Assembly: GCA_900549665.1 (NCBI GenBank)
Contig: URPH01000007.1
Span: 27,597-91,596 of the forward strand
Length of the DNA: 64,000 nucleotides
Source: an uncultured Lachnospiraceae bacterium
Lineage (GTDB): Bacteria > Bacillota > Clostridia > Lachnospirales > Lachnospiraceae
Direction: 5' to 3'
In this document: piece after piece, positions 34,417 to 44,240 of the stretch
Numbering within the stretch: the stretch's first letter is position 1
Layout of the letters: each line of letters begins with the position of its first letter
Position numbers and translations under genes: made by a program
Notes under the pieces: model-generated
Told to the model about the DNA's origin: nothing
The model's input: the letters and a program-made list of their open reading frames with translations, nothing else
The model's database searches: none

Positions 34417-36177
34417 TCAATCAAGCGTCAGTCCAAGGTAACTGTTTTTTTTCATGGTTTCTATCTGCTGACTGTCTATGGATTTTGTCGGAAGCATCAT
34501 ACCGCCCCGGTTGTGGATCCACAAAAGATCGCATTTTTCTTTTTCACACAGCTTTTGCAGCACCTTCTGCCAGAAGGGATCCTGCAGATCATCAAAATGC
34601 ACCAATGCCTCCACAATACGCACAGCATCATTTTCTACCCGGCACAGCAGGTATTGCCCGCCGGCTCCGATCAGAAAGCCGCCCGCTTTTTCATTTTCCC
34701 GCAGTGCATAGGATAAAGCATCCAAATCCCAGCGCACATAAGGCCGTGTCTCAAAGAAATCATCTCTTTTTTTCTGATAATCCCTGATGATATCCAAAGT
34801 CACCTCTGGAATAATCTCCATATCAACATCACTATTATCAAAACCATTTGCCTCATAGTCGTACAAATAGCGTTTAAAGCATTTTACAAAGCCAAGCTTT
34901 TCATAAAAGGTCTGCAATGTCTCGGATGCAGGTTGCAGGATCAGCGGTTTTTTCCATTTTTCAGACGCATGCTTTATGATGTCCGAGGCGTAACCGCGCC
35001 CCCTGTATGCAGGATCGGTTGCTACCGCATATACATAAAGCACCTCTGTTTCCTCATCCTTACCAGGCCGGCTCAGGGATGTTTTTAAAAAGCATGCCAT
35101 GGAAACAATTTTTCCTTTGTCACGGATACAGAGCATATTTTCATCATCAAACCGGTTTTCAAGGTAAAAACGGATATATGTCTCATCATCCCCAAAACAG
35201 CTGTGCCACAGATTGATGATCTGTGCTTCATCCCGTCCTGTCGCATGTGTGATATTGCTTTCAACGGCATAATATTTTTTGGCAAACGCATCCGGATAAT
35301 AGGACATCTTGGCCTTGCGCAGCCCCATATCACCGGTATCCTCTTCGCGGTTGATATATTTATAGTCTTTACAGTTATTTCCGGCAAACTCCCGGTTGAT
35401 CATCTGAAAGGCTCCCTGTACATCCGGATAGGCCTTTTCAAAATGCACAACCATCGTCTCGGGATTAAGCTCTTCCCCGATACAAAATGCCACAACTCTT
35501 CCATCTGCCATCAAAATTCCACCGGACAAAGCAAGCTCCTCATAATGGTCAAGCGCCGTCCGGATAGCTTTTCTTTCAGCCTCCAGCTCACGCTTTTCAA
35601 CCCCCGGTTCCTGCATATGAAGCTCAAACCAGCTTTGTTCCATTTCCCAGCACAGCTCCTTGTTGTCGGATGTGATCCGCTCATAACTCCAGTCATGCTG
35701 TTCCAAAAAACGGTTAATGTGATTCCTCTTGGCCGCGAGCTTTTTTCCCTTCAGACCGGCAAGTCTCTCAGTCTCATAAACATAATCATACCGGTCTCTG
35801 ATCCCGTCAATCTCAAATACCCCGGGGAAGTTTTGCAGCATGTGCTCCTTTTGTTTTTCAGAAAAAAGCGACATGTACAGCCTTTCGTTTTTTTCATGCG
35901 CAAGCTTCAATAAAATCTCCACTGCCTGTCTGCGCTCTTCATCGGTTCCGCCAAGCGGATAGCTGTATACCTGCTGACCACCCATCAGGTAGCGCACCAC
36001 TGCACAGCCCGCAATCTTGGCAACCTCCGTATAATATGCCTCAGACCATAAAAAAATGCCTCCAAAAACACAATCGCAGGCTCGTACATCATCTTCCTTT
36101 TCTCTCGCTTTATACCACCACATATCATCAATTGTTATTGCATGGAAGGGAAACTGTATATGCGAATCAATAACCAT
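34417..36177 (-). CDS. DUF2156-type domain fused to a GNAT acetyltransferase
   Basis: 586 residues. Residues 1-300 look like the DUF2156 (MprF C-terminal-like) acyl-transfer fold: GKKLAAKRNHINRFL, GGILMADGRVVAFCIGEEL, INREEDTGDMGLRKAKMSYYP. Residues 305-450 form a GNAT domain with VYAVATDPAYRGRGYASDII (acetyl-CoA binding loop) and FYEKLGFVK. The C-terminal 130 residues are a third module. Such fusions are seen in Clostridia; acceptor substrates are unknown. It is convergent with the hydrolase. Confidence 0.75.
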   Translation of the reverse strand: MVIDSHIQFPFHAITIDDMWWYKAREKEDDVRACDCVFGGIFLWSEAYYTEVAKIAGCAVVRYLMGGQQVYSYPLGGTDEERRQAVEILLKLAHEKNERLYMSLFSEKQKEHMLQNFPGVFEIDGIRDRYDYVYETERLAGLKGKKLAAKRNHINRFLEQHDWSYERITSDNKELCWEMEQSWFELHMQEPGVEKRELEAERKAIRTALDHYEELALSGGILMADGRVVAFCIGEELNPETMVVHFEKAYPDVQGAFQMINREFAGNNCKDYKYINREEDTGDMGLRKAKMSYYPDAFAKKYYAVESNITHATGRDEAQIINLWHSCFGDDETYIRFYLENRFDDENMLCIRDKGKIVSMACFLKTSLSRPGKDEETEVLYVYAVATDPAYRGRGYASDIIKHASEKWKKPLILQPASETLQTFYEKLGFVKCFKRYLYDYEANGFDNSDVDMEIIPEVTLDIIRDYQKKRDDFFETRPYVRWDLDALSYALRENEKAGGFLIGAGGQYLLCRVENDAVRIVEALVHFDDLQDPFWQKVLQKLCEKEKCDLLWIHNRGGMMLPTKSIDSQQIETMKKNSYLGLTLD

Positions 36178-36495
36178 CTTTTTTATATCCTCTCAGGACA
36201 CTTCTATTGTCCATTTTCTATGTCTTTTTTCTTTATTATATATCTCATTTCACAAAATTACACTCGATTTTTACATTTTTACCAAATCTTTAAAAAAATA
36301 TTACAAATTTTTATTGCTATTTACCCATGCCTTTATAATTTACTTTTTATTAAATTATGTTAAAATACTGATGTTATGGTTAAAATAAGCAATATAGCAC
36401 ATAATTCAGAGTATTAAGGCTGTTATGCCTTGGTTCCGGGCAATGATATATTGTATAAGGAACAAATGATATCATAGTATAAGGAAAAAATATAT

Positions 36496-38484
36496 ATGTT
36501 TCAGAAAATCAAAAATGTCTTTCGAAAATGCAATCAAAACATCATACCGCTCATCATTATTATTCCCTTCTTTGAAATTTATATTATCGAATGTCTTCAC
36601 CGCAGGTCATTCTTTGGCGGTTTTGATTTTATAAAGGAAGCCCCTTTGGCATATCTGATCAATGTCGGTCTGCTGATGGCGATGCTTTCCGTCTGCCTGC
36701 TCTTCCGCGAGCGGCTGTTCTGGATTTTCAGCTTCAGCCTGATATGGCTGCTTTTGGGAATCGCCAACTATATGATCCTGTTAAACAGAGTTTCACCTTT
36801 TTCCTTTAATGATATCAAGGTGCTCTCTTCTGTTTCCAGTATTATCCGCCAATATATGGGGTTTCCCCAGCTTGCCGGGGCCGTTGTTCTTCTGGGTCTT
36901 TGTACTCTGATCACCGTTTATGTCCGTAAGCGGGTGCCGAAAATCGACCGCAGCGCACATATTGTGCGGGATATGCTGTTTCTGTTTTTATTTATGGCCT
37001 GTGGTGTTTTGAGCGTTTATGCCGGAAAAAATCAGTTTAAGCACACCGGCAATATCACGCTGACATACCTTTACCACGGCTTTGTATACTGTTTTACCGA
37101 CAGCGTACTCGATTCCGGTATCCAGAAACCGGTAGCCTATTCCGAACACCGTGTTGAGACCATTGAAAATTCACTCCGGAAATATGACGTTTCCGCTTAT
37201 CAGGAGACGGACCGCGATCCCAATATCATTTTTGTTCAGCTGGAATCCTTTTTTGATGTTAACAATATGCGTTATTACTCCTATTCCGAGGATCCCATGC
37301 CCAATTTCCACAGGCTGATCAAAAACTATTCCTCAGGTCTGTTGACTGTGCCTGCCTTTGGCGCCGGAACCGTCAATACCGAATTTGAAATACTGACCGG
37401 TATGAGCATGGATTATTTTGCTCTTTGTGAATACCCTTACAAGACAATCCTGAAAGAACAGACCTGCGAAAGCATGGCATACAATCTGCAGGAGGAGGGC
37501 TATACCACAGCCGTCATCCACAACAACCGCGGAACATTTTATTCCAGAAACCAGGTTTTTAAGCATCTTGGCTTTGATGTATTTGATCCGGTAGAATATA
37601 TGAACGATCTGGAATACAATTCTATCGGCTGGGTAAAGGACAGCATCCTTCCCGGACAGATCGTCGAACGGATGCAATCTACCCCCGAAAAGGATTTTAT
37701 CTATACAATTACGGTACAGTCGCACGGAAAATATCCCACCGAAGCTCCGGAAACGCCCTATGACATTGAGCTTTACGGTGAAAAAAATGAAGATACCAAA
37801 AATGCCTTTGAGTATTATATCAATGAATGCCATGAGGTAGATCAGTTTATCAAGGAGCTGATTGATGAGGTCAATGCGCTCGGCGAGGACAGCATCATCG
37901 TATTCTATGGCGATCATCTACCCACACTGGATATCACAGACAATGAGCTCCGTTATCAGAACACCTATCAGACAACCTATGTGGTCTGGGATAATATCGG
38001 ACTGGAAGCAAAAAACAAAAATCTGTCAGCTTATCAGCTTTCTTCACACATTTTAGCAAAGCTGGGATACGCCAATGGTGTCCTGACACGTTTCCACCAG
38101 ATGTATTCCAATAATCCTTATTATGATAAAAACCTTCATCTTCTGGAGTATGACATGCTGTACGGAGAAAAATATATCTACGGTGGTGTAGACCGGTATT
38201 CGCCTTCCAAGCTGCAGCTCGGTCTTTATCCGATCACCATTGATAACGTCCGCCAGGGAACGGATGTCGTCGTCGTAACCGGAGAGCATTTTACCGAATC
38301 AAGCTGCATCTTTATCAATGGACATAAACAGGAAACCAAATTTGTCGATGAACACGCCCTGTTAACATACCACTACGAACTGCAGGAGGGCGACCGCATC
38401 CTCGTCCGTCAGATGACAAACACCGGTGGTAAGATCGGTGCTACCGACGAATGGATTTATCCCTCCGATTTACAGGAGGAATAA
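36496..38484 (+). CDS. LTA synthase family membrane sulfatase-like enzyme
   Basis: 662 residues. Five membrane helices (about 15-190) precede an extracellular sulfatase-like domain. The metal-binding Glu250 (FVQLESFF) and the nucleophile Thr292 (FGAGTVNTEFE) are present, plus FYGDHLP near residue 472. This is the phosphoglycerol transferase fold that makes polyglycerol phosphate. The last 100 residues add a beta-rich module (ITIDNVRQGTDVVVVTGEHF) not usual in LTA synthase. The gene is monocistronic with a strong terminator. Confidence 0.88.
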   Translation: MFQKIKNVFRKCNQNIIPLIIIIPFFEIYIIECLHRRSFFGGFDFIKEAPLAYLINVGLLMAMLSVCLLFRERLFWIFSFSLIWLLLGIANYMILLNRVSPFSFNDIKVLSSVSSIIRQYMGFPQLAGAVVLLGLCTLITVYVRKRVPKIDRSAHIVRDMLFLFLFMACGVLSVYAGKNQFKHTGNITLTYLYHGFVYCFTDSVLDSGIQKPVAYSEHRVETIENSLRKYDVSAYQETDRDPNIIFVQLESFFDVNNMRYYSYSEDPMPNFHRLIKNYSSGLLTVPAFGAGTVNTEFEILTGMSMDYFALCEYPYKTILKEQTCESMAYNLQEEGYTTAVIHNNRGTFYSRNQVFKHLGFDVFDPVEYMNDLEYNSIGWVKDSILPGQIVERMQSTPEKDFIYTITVQSHGKYPTEAPETPYDIELYGEKNEDTKNAFEYYINECHEVDQFIKELIDEVNALGEDSIIVFYGDHLPTLDITDNELRYQNTYQTTYVVWDNIGLEAKNKNLSAYQLSSHILAKLGYANGVLTRFHQMYSNNPYYDKNLHLLEYDMLYGEKYIYGGVDRYSPSKLQLGLYPITIDNVRQGTDVVVVTGEHFTESSCIFINGHKQETKFVDEHALLTYHYELQEGDRILVRQMTNTGGKIGATDEWIYPSDLQEE

Positions 38485-38555
38485 TAGCTTGTGTATGCCG
38501 GTTTTCAATGTGCTACCGGTTGTCTACACACTAAGTCAAAATAAGTCAGAAATAT

Positions 38556-38588
38556 AAAATCGCCGGTCTCATTTGACCGGCGATTTTA
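38556..38588. terminator. Bidirectional terminator between convergent genes
   Basis: AAAATCGCCGGTC (38557-38569) and GACCGGCGATTTT (38575-38587) make a long GC stem with A and T runs on both sides. It serves the LTA-synthase-like gene and the GGDEF gene. Confidence 0.9.
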
Positions 38589-38609
38589 TGATTCAATCCA
38601 TTTTTACAA

Positions 38610-39938
38610 TTATCTGGCAAGTTCCTTTTTGTTTTTGTAATATAAGGCCTTGTCCTCATACATAAGTCTCTCCGATTCCATCAGTGCCTTATCAATATTG
38701 CCTTTGATCGGTTTCTGCCACACAGCTCCCACTGCCAGTACAACATCATGCTTCAGGGCTGTCTCCCGCAGCAGATCCGCCTTTTTATCAAGTATGTCGG
38801 CATTTTCATCCGGGCATAATGCCAGCAATTCATCGCCGCCGATCCTGAACAAGCCGCAACCTTCGAAGACCTCTTTTAAGCTATCACACGCCCTTAAGAT
38901 CAACCGGTCTCCTGCCTTATGTCCTTCCTTGTCATTAACCCTCTTTAATCCGGTAATATCACAATATACAACACCCAGTCCTTCATTATCAAACTGTGTC
39001 AGATACTGCTCCATCGCAAAACGATTGCCAAGCTTTGTCAGCTGGTCGCTGTAGCTCATTGTTTCAAGCTGTCGCAACAGATTCCGTCTCTTTAAAGATG
39101 AAACAATAAAAATACCGACTAACTGCAAAAAATTCTGTGCGTAGTCAAACGAATCCTCATGCGGATTGTCCACACCGTAAAAGCCTATATTTTTACTGTC
39201 ATCATACAATGGCACAACTACCAGGGAATGGATATTCTGACGTTTCAGATTTTCATACTGAAGCGGATCACTTTCGCTGATCTCCTCCAGATTGCGAATG
39301 TTGATATTTTTTCCCTCCCGGAAATTGTGATACCAGTTTGCACATACCTCAGGGGATACATTCTGCAGATTGTCCTTTTCAGGTGTCACTCCGTCGGCTA
39401 CCCATTCGTAGGTATTGTCATCTCCACCGGATTCATTTCTTTCAAAAATATAGGTCCGGTCACACATCATTGCTTTTCCAAGATACTCAATGATGACAGA
39501 TATTCCCTGATCCGGTGTTTCTGCACGTAAAGCCAGTCTCATTCCCTCATTGGCCAGCACCTCCAGACTTTGGCGCTGGAGCATCATCTGATAGCTGTGT
39601 TCCTGGGAGCCATTATCAATCGCCAATTCCATGCGATATCTTTTATCTCCATCTCTTATGACCGTATCCTTCAGAATATAGGCTCTCTTCATGACAGGAT
39701 TGAGATATTCCCATTCCTTAAAATGGCCCTCTTCCAGCTCGTCATTATTACAAAACGCACATGGCGTCAGGCTTCGCTGCAGAAGCTCATAGCATTTCTT
39801 TCCCTTTACTTCATCCAATGAATGAAAATCGTAAAACGCCAAAGTCTTTTTGTTGGCATAAACGATTTCATCTGTATCCATATCTGTGACATAAACCACT
39901 TCATTCAGATCATCAAAAAATTCCCAGATTTTTTCCAT
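38610..39938 (-). CDS. PAS-GAF-GGDEF diguanylate cyclase
   Basis: 442 residues. Residues 1-115 are a PAS-like sensor (EVVYVTDMDTDEIVYANKK) with a Cys cluster SLTPCAFCNN. Residues 120-285 resemble GAF (LVVVPLYDDSKNIGFYGVDN). The C-terminal 150 are GGDEF, with DQLTKLGNRF, CDITGLKRVNDKEGHKAGD and the signature GLFRIGGDELLALC, where GGDEL should be active. It makes cyclic di-GMP, which in this setting could control motility. It has no membrane helix. Confidence 0.88.
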   Translation of the reverse strand: MEKIWEFFDDLNEVVYVTDMDTDEIVYANKKTLAFYDFHSLDEVKGKKCYELLQRSLTPCAFCNNDELEEGHFKEWEYLNPVMKRAYILKDTVIRDGDKRYRMELAIDNGSQEHSYQMMLQRQSLEVLANEGMRLALRAETPDQGISVIIEYLGKAMMCDRTYIFERNESGGDDNTYEWVADGVTPEKDNLQNVSPEVCANWYHNFREGKNINIRNLEEISESDPLQYENLKRQNIHSLVVVPLYDDSKNIGFYGVDNPHEDSFDYAQNFLQLVGIFIVSSLKRRNLLRQLETMSYSDQLTKLGNRFAMEQYLTQFDNEGLGVVYCDITGLKRVNDKEGHKAGDRLILRACDSLKEVFEGCGLFRIGGDELLALCPDENADILDKKADLLRETALKHDVVLAVGAVWQKPIKGNIDKALMESERLMYEDKALYYKNKKELAR

Positions 39939-39954
39939 GATGTCTTATCCCTTC

Positions 39955-39990
39955 TGTATCTGTACTTGTATCTGTATCTGTATCTGTATC
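39955..39990. repeat. Hexamer tandem repeat in the leader of the GGDEF gene
   Basis: Six copies of TGTATC (one is TGTACT), 39955-39990, begin 17 bases upstream of the GGDEF gene start and 11 bases after the VOC gene stop. On the message they read GATACA repeats directly ahead of AAGGGAT. Confidence 0.85.
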
Positions 39991-40000
39991 TGATATTTTA

Positions 40001-40378
40001 CTATTTTTCTACAAAAAATTCAATTTCTTCTCCAAGCGGTCCATAGCAAAATGCCACTCTGGCCGGGAGGGGCGGCATGGAGGCGATTACAACATCCTTG
40101 GGCTCCACAAAGACCTCATAGCCGGCTTTTCTTACCACATCAATACACTGGTCTACATCATCAACAGCAAATGCAAAATGGCGGATCACGCCCTTATCAA
40201 GCTTTTCTTCTCCATCATTGAAAATCTCGATCAGTCCCGCGCCCGTATCAAGCATAATTCCGGCATTCCAGCTTCTTTTTACCGGCAGTCCCAGAATATC
40301 CTTATAAAAATGTAGTGTTTTTTCATATTCTTCCTGATTGGAGCATTTCATCGAAACATGATGTATTCCTTTAATCAT
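40001..40378 (-). CDS. VOC-family (glyoxalase-like) protein
   Basis: 125 residues with two beta-alpha-beta-beta-beta modules: GIHHVSMKCSNQEEYEKTLH (His ligand), LIEIFNDGEE, IRHFAFAVDDVD and the C-terminal EEIEFFVEK (Glu ligand). Typical of small metal-dependent lyases or bleomycin-resistance-like proteins; no substrate can be named. Overlaps the upstream gene by 8 bases, so the two are coupled. Confidence 0.82.
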   Translation of the reverse strand: MIKGIHHVSMKCSNQEEYEKTLHFYKDILGLPVKRSWNAGIMLDTGAGLIEIFNDGEEKLDKGVIRHFAFAVDDVDQCIDVVRKAGYEVFVEPKDVVIASMPPLPARVAFCYGPLGEEIEFFVEK

Positions 40379-40661
40379 TTTCTGTGTCTTCTCCTTCCAT
40401 TTCCTCTATGGCTTCCAAGTATTGATCCATAAATTTCATCTGGCTTTCCGCTCTCAACAACCCCATAGAAACTTCATCTATATCTTCGGGCCATTCGTCT
40501 CCTTCATCGATCTCCTGACTTTGCAGCCATTCCTCCGCCATCCGTATCTGCTCCATTCTTCCGTCATCACTCTGCACGGTAATAAGTGCCATCAACGGCT
40601 CTCCGGGCATGCGTTCCTCGCACCCGTAATCATCTTCATCTATTCGTACAACTGTCCACAT
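40371..40661 (-). CDS. Small acidic protein of unknown function
   Basis: 96 residues, strongly acidic at the C-terminus (EAIEEMEGEDTEND), no membrane segment. Translationally coupled to the VOC protein. Not recognised. Confidence 0.55.
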   Translation of the reverse strand: MWTVVRIDEDDYGCEERMPGEPLMALITVQSDDGRMEQIRMAEEWLQSQEIDEGDEWPEDIDEVSMGLLRAESQMKFMDQYLEAIEEMEGEDTEND

Positions 40662-40747
40662 GTTTTTCGTTCCTGTTATTCTCTTCTTTTCGTTTTTTGC
40701 ATGTTACTCCGGTGTTGTTGATATTATCCACTTATCATTATACAACA

Positions 40748-40772
40748 AAAGGACCTCTATTGAAGTCCTTTC
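40748..40772 (-). terminator. Terminator after pflA
   Basis: AAAGGAC and GTCCTTT arms (40748-40754, 40765-40771) 15 bases after the pflA stop, followed on the minus strand by TTGTTG. The U run is short. Confidence 0.55.
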
Positions 40773-40786
40773 GTTTGATTTTATTT

Positions 40787-41521
40787 TTAATATTTGGAAA
40801 ACTCCAGAATCTTTTTGGCATTTTGGATGCGGTCATCCGTAGGAGGTTCTACACCTTCCAGCTTGTACGGAATTCCAAGCTCTTTCCATTTGTATTCACC
40901 GAGGGTGTGATACGGAAGCACTTCCACTTTCATGACAGTATCCAGCGTATCAATAAATTCTCTTGTTTTGATCAGATATTCATCCTTGTCGGTAATGCCC
41001 GGCACAAGGACATGACGGATCCACATCGGGATACCTTTTTCTGAAAGGTATCTTGCGCAGTCCAGAATGTTTTTGTTGGTATGTCCTGTCAGTTTCCTGT
41101 GCTCTTCATCGTCAATATGCTTGATATCAAGCATCACAAGGTCTGTATATTGTAAAAGCTCATTGAATTTGGAGAAGAAGGGCTCTTCTCTCGTAAAAGG
41201 CTGAGCTGAAGTGTCCAGGTTGGTGTTGATTCCTCTTTCATGTGCCTTTTTAAACAGATCAATGAGGAAATCAATCTGTAATAAAGCTTCGCCACCACTT
41301 ACTGTGATGCCGCCGTCCTTGCCCCAATAGCTGCGGAAACGCTCAGCTTTATCCAAAAGTTCATCTGCTGTCTGCAAATTATCTGTTTCCGGATTCCATG
41401 TGTCTACATTGTGGCAATACTGACAGCGCATGTTGCAGCCTTTCAGGAAAATCAGATATCGGATCCCCGGACCATCTACTGCGCCGAAGGACTCTAATGA
41501 ATGAATTCTGCCTTTGATCAT
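40787..41521 (-). CDS. pflA: Pyruvate formate-lyase-activating enzyme
   Basis: 244 residues from MIKGRIHSLESFGAVDGPG (start 41521, GGAGAT 6 bases upstream). The radical SAM motif GCNMRCQYCHN binds the 4Fe-4S cluster, and GGITVSGGEALLQ is the SAM-contacting GGE segment. It installs the glycyl radical on PflB. It lies 148 bases after pflB with a terminator between them, so it may be expressed at a lower level. Confidence 0.95.
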   Translation of the reverse strand: MIKGRIHSLESFGAVDGPGIRYLIFLKGCNMRCQYCHNVDTWNPETDNLQTADELLDKAERFRSYWGKDGGITVSGGEALLQIDFLIDLFKKAHERGINTNLDTSAQPFTREEPFFSKFNELLQYTDLVMLDIKHIDDEEHRKLTGHTNKNILDCARYLSEKGIPMWIRHVLVPGITDKDEYLIKTREFIDTLDTVMKVEVLPYHTLGEYKWKELGIPYKLEGVEPPTDDRIQNAKKILEFSKY

Positions 41522-41604
41522 AATATTATCTCCATTCTCTGCCTTGCAGGCAGCCTTAAAATTTGACAATCAGATATATCTATCCGTTACTTCTTTAGTA
41601 TGAG

Positions 41605-41636
41605 CAAAAAAGGGTCGGACAATACTGCCCGACCTC
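41605..41636 (-). terminator. Terminator between pflB and pflA
   Basis: GGTCGG (complement 41629-41634) and CCGACC (complement 41613-41618) form a stem followed by six U on the minus strand. Probably leaky. Confidence 0.75.
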
Positions 41637-41669
41637 ATAAATACCATTGATCCTATCAATCAGTTAAGA

Positions 41670-43937
41670 TTAAAGTTTCTTGTGGCATGTTCTTGCAATA
41701 ACATCATCCTGCTGTTCTTTTGTCAGGCTGATAAACTTAACAGCGTAACCAGATACACGGATTGTGAAGTTTGCATATTCAGGTTTTTCAGGATGTGCCT
41801 GAGCATCTAATAATTTTTCTGTACCGAATACGTTAACGTTGAGGTGATGAGCACCACGATCAAAGTATCCGTCAAGTACACCTGCCAGAGTATTCTTCTG
41901 CTCATCAAGGTCATGACCAAGAGCGGAAGGAGCCATTGTCTGAGTATTTGAAATACCGTCTAATGCATACTCGTAAGGTAATTTAGCTACAGAGTTAAGA
42001 GATGCAAGTAAGCCGCTCTGTTCTGCGCCGTATGACGGTGAAGCACCGGGAGCGAAAGGCTTGTAAGCTTCTCTACCATCCGGAAGAGCACCTGTAGCTT
42101 TACCGTAAACAACGTTAGATGTAATAGTAAGGATAGATGTTGTAGGCTCTGAATCTCTGTAAGTTTTGTTCTTTTTGATCTTTTCCATGAAAGTCTTAAG
42201 AAGCCATACAGCAAATTCATCTGCTCTCTGATCATCGTTACCATATTTAGGGAATTCGCCTTCTGTCTCGAAGTCAACTGCGCATCCCTGATCATCACGG
42301 ATAACTTTTACCTTAGCATATTTGATAGCTGAAAGTGAGTCAGCTACGTGTGAGAGACCAGCGATACCGGTAGCGAATGTTCTTCTTACGTCTGTATCGA
42401 TCAAAGCCATCTCAGCTGCTTCATAATAATATTTGTCATGCATGTAGTGGATCAGGTTCAGGATGTTTACATACAGAGCTGCACACCAGTCAAGCATGAT
42501 ATCATATTTGTGCATAACTTCATCGAAGTCAAGGTATTCGGAAGTGATCGGTGCAATTTCCGGACCACACTGCATATGTTTGCCTTCTTTGTCCAGATGT
42601 TTCTCATCTTTACCACCGTTGATAGCGTAAAGTAAACATTTAGCCAGGTTAGCACGTGCACCGAAGAACTGGATTTCTTTACCGGTCTGAGTAGCGGATA
42701 CACAGCAGCAGATGCTGTAGTCATCGCCCCAGATAGGTTTCATAACATCATCATTTTCGTACTGGATAGAAGATGTTGTAACAGAAATCTTAGCTGCATA
42801 TTTCTTGAAGTTTGCAGGAAGAGCGCTTGAGTACAGAACTGTTAAGTTGGGTTCAGGGCTCGGTCCCATGTTTTCAAGAGTATGAAGGAAACGATAGTCG
42901 TTCTTTGTAACCATATGACGTCCATCCATTCCGATACCACCAACTTCAAGAGTAGCCCATACAGGGTCACCTGAGAATAACTGGTTGTATGAAGGGATAC
43001 GAGCGAATTTAACCATACGGAATTTCATTGTCATGTGGTCAATTAATTCCTGAGCTTCTTTCTCTGTTAATGTACCTTCTTTTAAGTCTCTTTCGATATA
43101 GATATCAAGGAATGTAGAGATACGTCCTACTGACATAGCTGCACCATTCTGTGTCTTGATAGCTGCTAAATAACCAAAGTATAACCACTGAACTGCTTCT
43201 TTTGCATTGGTAGCAGGACCTGAAATATCATAGCCGTAAATCTTAGCCATTTCTTTCATTCCCTGTAATGCTTTGATCTGCTCTGCGATTTCTTCTCTAA
43301 GACGGATAACTTCTTCTGTCATAGTACCGTTACCGCAGTTTTTCTTGTCTTCTTTCTTTTTCTCGATCAGGAAATCGATACCGTATAAAGCAACACGTCT
43401 GTAATCGCCTACGATACGTCCACGGCCATATGTGTCAGGAAGACCTGTTACGATATGTGTGTGACGAGCAACTTTCATTTCGTCTGTGTAAGCATCAAAT
43501 ACTGCCTGATTGTGAGTCTTATGATACTCGTTGAAGATTTTGTCATATTTGGGATTTACTTCGTATCCGTATGTGCTGGCTGCCTGCTGAGCCATCTTGA
43601 TACCACCGTAAGGCATGAAAGCTCTCTTTAACGGCTTGTCTGTCTGAAGACCAACAATCTGCTCAAGATCTTTCATGGATTCGTCGATATATCCGGGACC
43701 GTATGCTGTAAGGCTTGAAACAACCTCTGTCTCGCACTCTAAAACACCATTGTGCTCACGTTCCTCTTTCTGTAATTCCTGTAGTCTGCCCCAAAGCTTG
43801 TCAGTAGCTTCTGTAGCTCCTTCCAAAAAGCTTTCGTCTCCATCGTACTGAGTATAGTTTCTCTGGATGAAGTTACGCACATTGACATCTACGTCCCAAT
43901 GGCCATCTTTTACAAAGCCTCTCCATGCGTCTGCCAT
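41670..43937 (-). CDS. pflB: Formate acetyltransferase (pyruvate formate-lyase)
   Basis: 755 residues. The thiyl-radical cysteines are in SICCCVSATQ (Cys410-412); the glycyl radical is Gly730 in RVSGYAVKF. Converts pyruvate and CoA to acetyl-CoA and formate without oxygen, the central step of mixed-acid fermentation. The ATG follows AAGGAGG. It has a leader of about 90 bases with a hairpin. Confidence 0.97.
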   Translation of the reverse strand: MADAWRGFVKDGHWDVDVNVRNFIQRNYTQYDGDESFLEGATEATDKLWGRLQELQKEEREHNGVLECETEVVSSLTAYGPGYIDESMKDLEQIVGLQTDKPLKRAFMPYGGIKMAQQAASTYGYEVNPKYDKIFNEYHKTHNQAVFDAYTDEMKVARHTHIVTGLPDTYGRGRIVGDYRRVALYGIDFLIEKKKEDKKNCGNGTMTEEVIRLREEIAEQIKALQGMKEMAKIYGYDISGPATNAKEAVQWLYFGYLAAIKTQNGAAMSVGRISTFLDIYIERDLKEGTLTEKEAQELIDHMTMKFRMVKFARIPSYNQLFSGDPVWATLEVGGIGMDGRHMVTKNDYRFLHTLENMGPSPEPNLTVLYSSALPANFKKYAAKISVTTSSIQYENDDVMKPIWGDDYSICCCVSATQTGKEIQFFGARANLAKCLLYAINGGKDEKHLDKEGKHMQCGPEIAPITSEYLDFDEVMHKYDIMLDWCAALYVNILNLIHYMHDKYYYEAAEMALIDTDVRRTFATGIAGLSHVADSLSAIKYAKVKVIRDDQGCAVDFETEGEFPKYGNDDQRADEFAVWLLKTFMEKIKKNKTYRDSEPTTSILTITSNVVYGKATGALPDGREAYKPFAPGASPSYGAEQSGLLASLNSVAKLPYEYALDGISNTQTMAPSALGHDLDEQKNTLAGVLDGYFDRGAHHLNVNVFGTEKLLDAQAHPEKPEYANFTIRVSGYAVKFISLTKEQQDDVIARTCHKKL

Positions 43938-43979
43938 GAAAAATTACCTCCTTTTGGTAAAAATATAATATTATCAGCA

Positions 43980-44007
43980 AGGATTGATATAGTTTCTATA
44001 TAGAATC
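43980..44007 (-). promoter_or_regulatory. Hairpin in the pflB leader
   Basis: GGATT/AATCC and TATATAG/CTATAT arms form a long hairpin with an AAA loop, 43 bases before the pflB start. Possibly a stability or processing element. Confidence 0.45.
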
Positions 44008-44029
44008 CTCTACTGTTGTCTACTATGAA

Positions 44030-44059
44030 AATGTACTACTTTCTGACGCTCTGTGTCAA
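44030..44059 (-). promoter_or_regulatory. Probable pflB promoter
   Basis: TTGACA (44054-44059), 18 bases, TACATT (44030-44035) on the minus strand. Within the 303-base gap between pflB and the MATE gene I see only this promoter, the leader hairpin and A/T-rich sequence. Confidence 0.5.
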
Positions 44060-44240
44060 CTGTTTTGTGGAATGAACTGAATTTAATACATTCTGTCTGA
44101 CACATTCCGGTATTACGCCAAATTTAAGCGTTATTTTTTGTGTATTTTTTCCTATTTTTCAATTATTTTCCAACTAATCTGTACGTTGGTATTTTTATCG
44201 TAATCATCGTTTTTGCACCTGCGCTCCGATCAATCCGCCA

